NCBI RefSeq assembly: GCF_014645195.1
Contig: NZ_BMLK01000004.1
Coordinates: 217,982 to 281,981, forward strand
DNA: 64,000 bases
Reading direction: 5' to 3'
Source of the DNA: Novosphingobium indicum
Lineage (GTDB): Bacteria > Pseudomonadota > Alphaproteobacteria > Sphingomonadales > Sphingomonadaceae
Shown here: piece by piece, positions 52,062 to 59,668 of the stretch
Layout: each line of letters opens with the position of its first letter
Numbering within the stretch: position 1 is the first letter of the stretch
Notes under the pieces: model-generated
The model's input: only the letters and a program-made list of their open reading frames with translations
Database searches by the model: none
What the model was told of the DNA's origin: nothing
Program-made: the position numbers and the translations under genes

Positions 52062-52504
52062 GCCACGCTTTCCGGTTTGCGCTCCGGTTCCGTCGCGCCC
52101 CATAGCGCTTCGGCAACGGCATCCAGATCCGAAAAATCCGGCACCGCCTGCAGCGGGTCCTTGCGGTTGAGCACGATCCGCCGACGGCGATCTTCCAGCA
52201 GGAACCGCCGCAGCGCACCTTGCAGCAAACCGAGCCGCCAGCGGACATGGGCGGCGGCGCCCTCATCGTCACACAAGCGCCTGCGCGACCAGCCGAGTTC
52301 GATCTGCCCGACGCGCTCGATCACCAGCGCGCTGTAATGGCGATGCGGCCCGCGATGAAGCGGCATGCCCATCCGCAGTGCCACGGGCTCACGGCATGGC
52401 AGCAGAAGGCCGTTCTCGCGAAAATCATCGAACCGACGATTCTGTTCTCCGGTCGCTGAAAACATCCGGGCGAAAGCAGCGATTGTCAGGAGCTGGCGAG
52501 GCAA
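52058..52504 (-). CDS. hypothetical protein
   Basis: A 148-residue Arg-rich protein. The part MFSATGEQNRRFDDFRENGL (from about residue 14) to VPDFSDLDAVAEALWGA looks like a soluble alpha/beta domain and has codon use like the neighbours. I see no known family. A start at 52504 or 52465 is possible. It is convergent with the NMO-like gene and overlaps its end by 4 bases. Confidence 0.5.
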   Translation of the reverse strand: MPRQLLTIAAFARMFSATGEQNRRFDDFRENGLLLPCREPVALRMGMPLHRGPHRHYSALVIERVGQIELGWSRRRLCDDEGAAAHVRWRLGLLQGALRRFLLEDRRRRIVLNRKDPLQAVPDFSDLDAVAEALWGATEPERKPESVA

Positions 52505-52598
52505 CAGGTGATGGCGCTGAAGCCCCGCATCGTGGCCGGGATGTCCGCTGCGATTGACCGCATGGAACGGCAGATGGTCCCTCGCCGCACGCAGCCGC

Positions 52599-53348
52599 TC
52601 AAGCCTCCTCGCGCCAGATCCACACGCGCTTGCCCACCGGCGAGGGTTCGGCGAGTAAAGGCCCCTCCCCCAGATCGATTGTCTGCCGGTCGATCAGCGG
52701 GCCTTGGCGAACGAGATAGTCGACCAGCCGGATGGCCAGTTTCACTGCATCGACACGGCTTTCGCCATCGCGCGCTTCGAGTTGCAATTCCTGGCCGATA
52801 AAGTGCGCAAGGCCCGCGCTTGTGACGCTGCCATTCGCGCCCGTCTCCAGCGCCGTCAGGCCCAGCGCCGGAAAGACACCGCCGGAAAGCCAGTTGAAGG
52901 CGGTCCGCGAGAAGTAGCGCGGCTCCATCATCGTGCGTGCCGGCGGCCAGGCAACAGCCGTTGCCGGCAAGTTCAGCACCAGATTGGCCGCGAGATTGAC
53001 CAGCATGCGGACCACCGGCTGCAAACCAGCCCCCGCAGCGATGTGGCCCGACGCGACCAGCTGCACGGCTTCCAGATCATTGAGCGCCTGCCCCTCTTCA
53101 AAGCCGTAGACATGGGGCATGGCGTCACACGGAAAAGGCGCTGACGGCGAAAGGCCGCGCAGATCGAACGTCAGCCCGCTCGCCAGCACCTCCAACCAAC
53201 CTTCCGCTGGATCGGGACGATGCGTCACATGCGCGGGAATTCCGGAATCTGCTTTGTCGAGCAGGCTCGCCACGTCCGCCAGATCGGGTCTGGTTCCCTT
53301 CGCAAACAGGATCAGGATCCCTGCCCTGTCCAAAGCGTTTTCGTGCAT
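52599..53348 (-). CDS. conserved hypothetical protein
   Basis: A 249-residue soluble protein starting MHENALDRAGILILFAKGTR. No signal peptide. Sections such as VYGFEEGQALNDLEAVQLV, LNLPATAVAWPPARTMMEPRY, RDGESRVDAVKLAIRLVDYL and the end GPLLAEPSPVGKRVWIWREE suggest one compact alpha/beta domain. I do not recognise the family. The gene stands 115 bp from the flavodoxin-like gene on the same strand. Confidence 0.7.
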   Translation of the reverse strand: MHENALDRAGILILFAKGTRPDLADVASLLDKADSGIPAHVTHRPDPAEGWLEVLASGLTFDLRGLSPSAPFPCDAMPHVYGFEEGQALNDLEAVQLVASGHIAAGAGLQPVVRMLVNLAANLVLNLPATAVAWPPARTMMEPRYFSRTAFNWLSGGVFPALGLTALETGANGSVTSAGLAHFIGQELQLEARDGESRVDAVKLAIRLVDYLVRQGPLIDRQTIDLGEGPLLAEPSPVGKRVWIWREEA

Positions 53349-53463
53349 GCCGGACAGTTCCTGAATCTCCGCGCTTCAAAGGGATGCGGGAAATAATAGG
53401 CCTCAATTCAGAGCGTTCGTCGAGTCCGTTTTGCCAACTTCGAGACTGTAACCACTAGGCCCG

Positions 53464-53937
53464 TCAAAAAATGCCCAGTGAAAGCCCCTCGGAAAAGGCA
53501 GCGCCGAGGTTCCGGCATTCGTCCAGTATGCCCTCGGGCACCGTCTTTTCGGCCATGATTTCTTCGAGCGTCTGCGCGCCCATGTTGACGATCATCGGTT
53601 CTGTTATGCGCTTCAGGCGCCAGCCCGTCACGATCCGGTCGATCTGCGCCTGCGCCCCGCTGCCATCGGAACCGGCCGCAATCGCGGTGGCATAGGGGCG
53701 TCCCTCGATACGGCCGAGGACCGGATAATAGCACCGGTCGAACATCTCCTTCATCTGGCCCGACATCGAAGCGAGATTCTCGGGACACACGAATACGTAG
53801 CCCTGCGCTTCCAGCAGATCGTCTGCCGCCGCATCCACTGCCGCGATCAGCCGTGCCTCGCTGCCTGCGCCCTCATGGATCGCTTGCGCCATCGCGCGCG
53901 CGGCGCCGGTACGGCTGTGCCAGATGATTGCAAGCAT
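53464..53937 (-). CDS. flavodoxin-like / NADPH-dependent FMN reductase family protein
   Basis: A 157-residue flavodoxin fold. LAIIWHSRTGAARAMAQAIHEG is the FMN phosphate loop, VFVCPENLASMSGQMKEMFDRCYY is the isoalloxazine-contact region, and AIAAGSDGSGAQAQIDRIV the third loop. It may act as a quinone or disulfide reductase or an electron carrier. A mid-sized single-domain protein with no reductase partner nearby. Confidence 0.85.
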   Translation of the reverse strand: MLAIIWHSRTGAARAMAQAIHEGAGSEARLIAAVDAAADDLLEAQGYVFVCPENLASMSGQMKEMFDRCYYPVLGRIEGRPYATAIAAGSDGSGAQAQIDRIVTGWRLKRITEPMIVNMGAQTLEEIMAEKTVPEGILDECRNLGAAFSEGLSLGIF

Positions 53938-54006
53938 GCGCGGTCTTCCTCAGCTACTTTGGCCCGGCCCTTCACGGCCCGTTCGCGGTAGTCTAATCGC
54001 ATAGGC

Positions 54007-55794
54007 ATGGCTTCGCGACCCGCTTCCCTATTCGGCATCGACCACTCGCTCACCGGCAAGGCCTGGCGCTGGCGTGGCGGCAACATGGACCTCTCGGACG
54101 GTCCTGCCAGCCTTGAAGACGATATCGTCACCCAGCTTCTGCTCTCGCGCGGTGTCGCGCGTGAGGATCTGGAACGCCACCGCACCCCTTCGCTGCGCGC
54201 CTTCCTGCCGGACCCGTCCGAATTCCGCGACATGGACGCCGCCGCCGACCGTCTCGCCCAGGCAGTGATGACCGGCGAGACCATGACTGTCTATGGCGAC
54301 TACGACGTCGACGGCGCGACCAGCGCAGCGCTGCTCATCCTGCTGATGCGCCAACTTGGCCACGAAGCGCGTTACTACATTCCCGACCGCCTGCTCGAAG
54401 GCTATGGGCCCACCGGCGAGGCTCTGGTGCGCATTGCCGGCGAGGGATCGAGCCTGATCGTCACGGTCGATTGCGGCGCAATGGCACACGAAGCGCTGAA
54501 GATGGCGCACGAGGCCGCTGTCGACGTGATCGTGGTCGACCATCACAAGTGCTCGCCGGAACTTCCCATGGCCGCAGCCCTGGTCAATCCCAACCGCCTC
54601 GACGAAAGCGAACTGGCGGCCGGGCACGGCCACCTCGCCGCCGTTGGCGTGGCCTTTCTGCTCGCCGTCGCGACCGTGCGCACGCTGCGCCAGCGCGGCT
54701 ACTTCGAGACCCGCCGCGAACCGGACCTGTTCGCCCTGCTTGATCTGGTGGCACTGGGCACTGTCGCGGATGTGGCCGCGCTCCACGGTCTCAACCGCGC
54801 GCTGGTTGCGCAAGGCCTCAAGATCATGGCCAAGCGCGAGAACATCGGCATGGCCGCGCTCATCGATGCCAGCCGCCTCAACCGTGCACCCACCTGCTCC
54901 GATCTCGGCTTCGCGCTCGGCCCGCGCATCAATGCCGGTGGCCGGGTGGGCGAATCCACGCTCGGCGTGCGCCTGCTCACCACGACCGATCCCGAAGAAG
55001 CCCGCGAGATCGCAAGCCAGCTATCGCATCTCAACGAGGAACGGCGCGCCATCGAACAGGCGGTGCAGGAAGCCGCCGAAATGCAGATCGAGCGCCAGCA
55101 CAACCGTTCGGTCCTCGTCCTGGCCGGTCAGGGCTGGCATCCGGGCGTGATCGGCATCGTCGCCGGGCGGATCAAGGAAAAGACCGGCAAGCCGACGCTG
55201 GTGATTGCGCTCGATGCCGACGACGCCGGCAATGGCAAAGGCTCGGGACGGTCAATCACCGGCGTCGATCTTGGCGCGGCCATCATTGCGGCGCGCGAGG
55301 CGGGCCTGCTGGTGGCTGGCGGGGGCCATGCCATGGCGGCCGGCCTCACCATCGGGCCGGACAAGCTCGAAGCGCTCTCCGAATGGCTTGATTCGCACCT
55401 CGCCAAAGATGTTTCCCATGCCAGCTCCAATCAGGCCATGCTGCTCGACCTCGCGCTTTCGCCCGGTGGACTTACACCCAGCCTCGTGGAAACGCTGGAA
55501 AGCGCCGGGCCTTACGGGATGGGCTGGCCGGGGCCGCGCGTCGCGGTCGGGCCTGTTCGCGTGGTAAAAGCCGATATCGTCGGAGCGGATCATGTCCGCC
55601 TCATCGTTGGCGGACAGGACGGCGGCCGCTTCAAGGCCATGGCATTCCGGGCTGCGGAAAGCGAAATGGGGCAGGCCCTGCTCCACGCTTCGCAAGGCCG
55701 CAGGCTGTGGCTGGCTGGCCGTGCGAAAATCGATGACTGGGGCAGCCGGCCGCAGGCGGAACTGCATGTGGACGATGCCGCTTTCGCCGACTGA
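54007..55794 (+). CDS. recJ: single-stranded-DNA-specific exonuclease RecJ
   Basis: A 595-residue 5'-3' exonuclease for recombination and mismatch repair. DHH motifs: YGDYDVDGATSAALL, IVTVDCGAMAHEAL, VVDHHKCSPELP, and the later LDLVALGTVADVAAL. DHHA1 contains GWHPGVIGIVAGRIKEK and KGSGRSITGVDLGAAI, GGGHAMAAGLTI. All metal ligands visible. It has no neighbours in operon. The tRNA-Glu pair follows within 93 bp. Confidence 0.95.
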   Translation: MASRPASLFGIDHSLTGKAWRWRGGNMDLSDGPASLEDDIVTQLLLSRGVAREDLERHRTPSLRAFLPDPSEFRDMDAAADRLAQAVMTGETMTVYGDYDVDGATSAALLILLMRQLGHEARYYIPDRLLEGYGPTGEALVRIAGEGSSLIVTVDCGAMAHEALKMAHEAAVDVIVVDHHKCSPELPMAAALVNPNRLDESELAAGHGHLAAVGVAFLLAVATVRTLRQRGYFETRREPDLFALLDLVALGTVADVAALHGLNRALVAQGLKIMAKRENIGMAALIDASRLNRAPTCSDLGFALGPRINAGGRVGESTLGVRLLTTTDPEEAREIASQLSHLNEERRAIEQAVQEAAEMQIERQHNRSVLVLAGQGWHPGVIGIVAGRIKEKTGKPTLVIALDADDAGNGKGSGRSITGVDLGAAIIAAREAGLLVAGGGHAMAAGLTIGPDKLEALSEWLDSHLAKDVSHASSNQAMLLDLALSPGGLTPSLVETLESAGPYGMGWPGPRVAVGPVRVVKADIVGADHVRLIVGGQDGGRFKAMAFRAAESEMGQALLHASQGRRLWLAGRAKIDDWGSRPQAELHVDDAAFAD

Positions 55795-55820
55795 AAAGCT
55801 CTTTGGAATAAATCTGTCAC

Positions 55821-55838
55821 GAGGGGGTTGACCCCCTC
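55821..55838 (+). terminator. short hairpin after recJ
   Basis: GAGGGGG (55821-55827), loop TTGA, CCCCCTC (55832-55838), 27 bp past the recJ stop. No T-run, so the role as terminator is uncertain. Confidence 0.4.
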
Positions 55839-55886
55839 CCAACCCGCAGCTAGAGGGCCGGTCCTGCCTCCGGCACTGATCGGATT

Positions 55887-55962
55887 GGCCCCTTCGTCTA
55901 GCGGTCTAGGACGCGGCCCTTTCACGGCTGAAACACGGGTTCGAGTCCCGTAGGGGTCACCA
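55887..55962 (+). tRNA. tRNA-Glu (anticodon TTC)
   Basis: A 76-base cloverleaf including encoded CCA. The acceptor stem pairs GGCCCCT (55887-55893) with AGGGGTC (55952-55958). The anticodon loop CTTTCAC gives TTC, the T arm is CGGGTTCGAGTCCCG, and the discriminator base is A. Full identity to standard glutamate tRNA features; it reads GAA and GAG. Confidence 0.96.
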
Positions 55963-55998
55963 TCCGATACAGTGCCAGGGGAGGCACGCCAGGCATTT

Positions 55999-56074
55999 GG
56001 CCCCTTCGTCTAGCGGTCTAGGACGCGGCCCTCTCACGGCTGAAACACGGGTTCGAGTCCCGTAGGGGTCACCA
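55999..56074 (+). tRNA. tRNA-Glu (anticodon CTC)
   Basis: 76 bases with encoded CCA; apart from the T-to-C change at anticodon position 34 (loop CTCTCAC) the body is identical to the first copy. It reads GAG only. It lies 36 bp after the TTC copy, and its 3' end is the border to the phage-like island, so it is the probable attachment site. Confidence 0.95.
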
Positions 56075-56458
56075 GCCTTTTCAATGACTTAGGCGAATTT
56101 TCGACGGGCTTGTGCAATAACCGTCGAATAACACCCCCATGCGCGCCCACACGCCGCCAGACGCAAGCGACTTGGCGCCACCTAGCGTAGGCCGCTGCAC
56201 CTCATGTCGAATTGAAACCCGTCCGCGCAGACACGCGAGATCAGGCGGGCGCTTGCTGTGAACAGCTTCGCGCAGCAGAATAAGTTCTGCTTACTTTTTG
56301 TTTGTAAAGTCATATGAGAAATAAGATATAACTCATATAAGAAATGAACAATCGTGATTTTATGCCGATTTTTCTGTTGCCTTACGCCCAATTCATCAGA
56401 CACAATCCCTTCGCATTGAGGCGCTTCATTGCGCTTCAAGAAAACCGGAAGGGTGAAC
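56075..56458. other. A+T-rich left end of the island
   Basis: No convincing gene. An inverted repeat TTCGACGG (56100-56107) / CCGTCGAA (56121-56128) lies just after the tRNA. Further on, 56280-56345 is strongly A+T-rich and holds TATGAG (56313-56318) / CTCATA (56332-56337) around TATAAC, which looks like a promoter with an operator for the genes at 56459. Confidence 0.5.
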
Positions 56459-56731
56459 ATGAAATCTCCGAATTCTCATACTATTGCGAACCGGCAGCGT
56501 TCGCGCCAGCACCTCGACTTGACTACTTCATTGCTTCTCGGTGCGGCTGACAGCGTTGAGGAATGGGACCGCTACGACCTTGGGCACGCTCTACGCGCAA
56601 TCGCTCTCGATTTCGATGCGGGTGGCGAGCGGTTGACCACATCGAAGCGGCGCCGTCCCGGCCAGCCATCTCCCTTTGTGGCAAATCGCCTGCGAGCAAG
56701 GGTGGAACGACGCGGGAAGTGGAACAAGTGA
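56459..56731 (+). CDS. small island protein, unknown function
   Basis: A 90-residue basic protein (start MKSPNSHTIANRQRSRQHLD) with RBS GGAAGG. LLLGAADSVEEWDRYDLGHALRAIALDF is an amphipathic helical core; the C-terminal half is Arg/Lys-rich (SKRRRPGQPSPFVANRLRAR), as expected for nucleic-acid binding. Its stop overlaps the GTG of the next gene (GTGA at 56728-56731). No family recognised. Confidence 0.6.
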   Translation: MKSPNSHTIANRQRSRQHLDLTTSLLLGAADSVEEWDRYDLGHALRAIALDFDAGGERLTTSKRRRPGQPSPFVANRLRARVERRGKWNK

Positions 56732-56940
56732 CCGATCAGACGTACCTGACGCCGCAGGAACTGACTGAACGCTGGCGCGGCGTGATCACCGTTGGAGCCT
56801 TGGCCAACTGGCGCAGTCAACGGGTCGGTCCGCCGTTCGTTAAATTTCGAGGTCGTGTCCTTTATCCCATGGAGCAACTGCAGGCCTGGGAAACAGTAAA
56901 TATGCAGCTAACCCCGGTAGTCCCGAAACAGCCCGCCTGA
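56728..56940 (+). CDS. AlpA/excisionase-like helix-turn-helix protein
   Basis: A 70-residue MerR/AlpA-type winged helix. TYLTPQELTERWRGVITVGA is the first helix pair, LANWRSQRVGPPFVKFRGRV the recognition helix and wing, followed by LYPMEQLQAWE. Such proteins act as excisionases or small phage regulators. GTG start coupled to the previous gene. Together they form the only rightward unit in the island and converge on the tape-measure gene. Confidence 0.75.
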   Translation: MTDQTYLTPQELTERWRGVITVGALANWRSQRVGPPFVKFRGRVLYPMEQLQAWETVNMQLTPVVPKQPA

Positions 56941-56950
56941 CCTGCGACAG

Positions 56951-58999
56951 TCAATAGCCCCTTGGTTCATCGTAAAGGATGCTGCCGGCGCGGCCTTTCC
57001 GGCGCTCGCCCCAGCGGCGGTCGATTTCGTCGGCCGTGGCCTTGGGATCGTTGCCGCCGGTAATGTGCCAGGTGTGCTTGCTGTTGTCGGTGAAGGACCG
57101 CGAACCGCCGCGCGCCGTCGCCATCGCTGGCGCGGGCGGCGGGGTAGGACCGCGCGGCGGGGCTCCGCGTCCGGCCGGCTTCTCGTCACCGCCGGCGCCG
57201 AAGAACCCCTTAACCGACTTCCAGGCGCGGCCAACGGCCGCGATCTTGCCCAGAACCCAGTCAATGGCGCGCCGCGCCGTGCCCATAATGTCGTCAAACA
57301 GGCCCGAAAACCACTTGGTCAGCGGCCCCCAGTTCTTAATGACGATGCCCAGCGGAGCCCACTTGAAAAAGGCGTCCTTTAGCCAGGTCCACGTTTTTTC
57401 CGTAGCCCCGCGCACGTCTGCCCATATGCCTTTGAAAAACGCGGATATGGGTTTCCAGTTTTCGTAGATCAGTACAGCGGCGGTGCTGATCGCGACAAAA
57501 GCTAAACCAATTGGATTGGTCGCCATAGCAAGGCGCACAGCGTTAAGAGCGAACGGCACAGCAGCAAGTGCCAGTTTGAGCGTTTTAAACGCTCCCACGC
57601 CCGCCAAGACGCTACCGATAACCAAGCCAATATTCTTCACCAGCACCGGGTGCTCACGCCCCCAATCCGCCATCACACCGATTACGTCACCGATCCCGCC
57701 CATAAGCTTGTTGACGCTCGGCAGCAGGGCGCTGCCGATGTTCACTGAAACTTCGGTTAGCTTGTTCTTGAAAATGTCCCACTGCGCATTCGTCGTTGCC
57801 AACTGGGCCGAAAACTCACGGCTCACGCTCCCTTCAGCCTTCTGACTGTTCACCATGGCGATTTGCTTGCGGTACTTTTCGACGTTGCCGGCCAGCTTGG
57901 CGATGGTGTCGGAATGCTCCAGGCCCACCATGTCCACCAGGATGCCCAGGCGCTGGTCCTTCGGCATCGCCTGCACGGCGTCCAGCACCTTCAGGATGGT
58001 GCCTTGCGCGTCCACCTGCATGCCCTTCTGCACGACCTCGGCGGATACGCCCATTTCCTCCATGGCGGCGCGAAACTTCTTCGTGCCCTTGGTTGCGGCC
58101 GCCAGCTTCTGGATGAACGCATTTGACGCGGTGCCGGCGGTTTCGGTGCGCTCGCCAAGGGACAGCAGGGTGGAGCCCAGCGCTGCCATTTCTTTGCCGG
58201 TAACACTCACAGCACCTGCTACGCCGCCGGTACGTGAAAGGAATTCGATGATGTCGCCGGCCTTGGACACACTGTTGTCGTCCAGGTAATTGATGGCGTC
58301 GCCCAAGCCTGCCACCGCCGGAATGGGCAGGTGGAACAGATTGGCGATCTTACCCATCTGATCGGACAATTCCTCGCGCGGCAGGTCCAGCGCCGTGGCC
58401 ATCATCGCCGTGGTGCGCGTGAAGTCGATTAGGTTTTCCCTGGCAATGCCCATGCGGGCGCCAGCCTCGACCATCCCGGCCAGTTCGTTCGTGGCAATCG
58501 GGATTTCGCGCCCCAGCAACTGAATTTGCTTGCGCATCTCATAATAGGTTGCGGTTAGATTGCCGTTCGCATCGCGTGCACCGTCAACCTGTTTCCCCAC
58601 GCCGGTCATGGCGCTTTCAAAGGATGCCGCCTGGACCACCGGAACAATCCCGGTTGCGGCCACGGCGCCCACGGTGGCAAGGCCAGCCATAGCGGAGCCG
58701 ATCCCAGCGCGAGCCTTGTCCATGCCGCGAACCGCGCGGTTCATCTTGTCCTGGGTGCGGCGCGCCTTTTCGATCTTGCGGGTTAGCGCGTCATAGCGGT
58801 GTTCCAGGTGGTAAACAGGACCGGCCAGGTCACCAGGGCTTTTCAGGGTATTCTGAAGCTTGCGCTGCTCGCGTTCCAGGTCGCGAATCGTGTCACCAAT
58901 ACCCCGCAGGCGGCTGCGAGTGTCGCCCAGCGCGCTCTTGAGTGCTCCGGTTACCGTGCCGCCAATGGTGATGACCGCGTTTAGGCGCTTGTTAGCCAT
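56951..58999 (-). CDS. phage tail tape-measure protein (TP901/P2-type)
   Basis: A 682-residue protein. The N-terminal 110 residues are coiled-coil (RDLEREQRKLQNTLKSPGDL, RYDALTRKIEKARRTQDKMN). Residues 110-420 match the TP901 tape-measure core (SFESAMTGVGKQVDGARDAN, LAGMVEAGARMGIARENLID, ITGKEMAALG-like segment). Residues 440-560 contain hydrophobic helices (IGLVIGSVLAGVGAFKTLKL, NPIGLAFVAISTAAVLIYEN). The end SKHTWHITGGNDPKATADEID is like P2-type proteins. It sets the tail length in contractile or long tails. It is the last leftward gene; the tail genes that normally flank it are missing. Confidence 0.88.
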   Translation of the reverse strand: MANKRLNAVITIGGTVTGALKSALGDTRSRLRGIGDTIRDLEREQRKLQNTLKSPGDLAGPVYHLEHRYDALTRKIEKARRTQDKMNRAVRGMDKARAGIGSAMAGLATVGAVAATGIVPVVQAASFESAMTGVGKQVDGARDANGNLTATYYEMRKQIQLLGREIPIATNELAGMVEAGARMGIARENLIDFTRTTAMMATALDLPREELSDQMGKIANLFHLPIPAVAGLGDAINYLDDNSVSKAGDIIEFLSRTGGVAGAVSVTGKEMAALGSTLLSLGERTETAGTASNAFIQKLAAATKGTKKFRAAMEEMGVSAEVVQKGMQVDAQGTILKVLDAVQAMPKDQRLGILVDMVGLEHSDTIAKLAGNVEKYRKQIAMVNSQKAEGSVSREFSAQLATTNAQWDIFKNKLTEVSVNIGSALLPSVNKLMGGIGDVIGVMADWGREHPVLVKNIGLVIGSVLAGVGAFKTLKLALAAVPFALNAVRLAMATNPIGLAFVAISTAAVLIYENWKPISAFFKGIWADVRGATEKTWTWLKDAFFKWAPLGIVIKNWGPLTKWFSGLFDDIMGTARRAIDWVLGKIAAVGRAWKSVKGFFGAGGDEKPAGRGAPPRGPTPPPAPAMATARGGSRSFTDNSKHTWHITGGNDPKATADEIDRRWGERRKGRAGSILYDEPRGY

Positions 59000-59110
59000 G
59001 CTCTAAAATCCTGGAAAAAATAGCGGCCGGCTCATCACAGGACGGCCGGCCGCCAAGGTTGCCCGCGATACCGAAAACCATCCCGGCGGGCGGCGGGATC
59101 AAGGACACGA

Positions 59111-59278
59111 TCAGGACCGTTCCAGTCCTCGGCGCAGTGTGCGCTCAAGGAATTGGTTGGTTGATAGTCTCGTCTTAAGCTCGACTGCGAGGCGCTCCCG
59201 CTGAGTTTCGATTTCCTCAAAGAGGTCATTTGGGAGGCGCACGGTCAACTTAGCCGGCGGTGATGCTTCTTCTCTCAT
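59111..59278 (-). CDS. ribbon-helix-helix (Arc/MetJ-like) small protein
   Basis: A 55-residue protein, MREEASPPAKLTVRLPNDLF at the start. KLTVRLP is the ribbon, and DLFEEIETQRERLAVELKTR plus STNQFLERTLRRGLE are helices, the Arc-like pattern. It likely binds DNA as a dimer, possibly as a repressor of the island. It sits between the capsid module and the tape-measure gene, where a gene for a DNA-binding protein is unusual in a phage late operon. Confidence 0.7.
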   Translation of the reverse strand: MREEASPPAKLTVRLPNDLFEEIETQRERLAVELKTRLSTNQFLERTLRRGLERS

Positions 59279-59283
59279 GTGGT

Positions 59284-59667
59284 TCACCACCGATCTTTCC
59301 AGGGGCGGATGTCCGCGCCATCGGCCACAGCCTCCATGATCTCAGCCGCGCGCAGTCGCGTGATGATCGTGGTTCGCAGGCGGCGAGCGGCGCGGCGCAC
59401 TTGGTCGTCATTGAGTTCGGGGAATAACCGCCCAACCACCTCTTCGGCCTTCTCATCGGTGAAGATGAACGGCCGCCGTCCGGGCAAGAACACCATCGCT
59501 CTGCGATCACTATCGTCGCTGGGTCTTCCTCGCGGGGTTACGCCAGCGGCGTCAATCACCTCCAGGACAATTGCCGGTAGCGGGTCAGGCCTCTGCCGGC
59601 CCCGGCGGCGGACGGCGGGCTTAGGTGGCGCTCCCTTGAGGATCGCGCGAAATCGTCCAAACGCCAT
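59284..59667 (-). CDS. unknown phage-island protein after the capsid gene
   Basis: A 127-residue basic protein starting MAFGRFRAILKGAPPKPAVR. The start at 59667 lies 1 base past the capsid stop (TGACATG). A Pro/Arg-rich head is followed by MVFLPGRRPFIFTDEKAEEV and LNDDQVRRAARRLRTTIITR, an amphipathic helical region. Position after the capsid suggests a head-completion or decoration role but no homology is visible. Confidence 0.65.
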   Translation of the reverse strand: MAFGRFRAILKGAPPKPAVRRRGRQRPDPLPAIVLEVIDAAGVTPRGRPSDDSDRRAMVFLPGRRPFIFTDEKAEEVVGRLFPELNDDQVRRAARRLRTTIITRLRAAEIMEAVADGADIRPWKDRW

Positions 59668-59668
59668 G

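Noticed and set aside
56344..56550. 68-codon plus-strand frame MNNRDFMPIFLLPYAQ
   Set aside because: No RBS; overlaps the better supported gene at 56459 in another frame.
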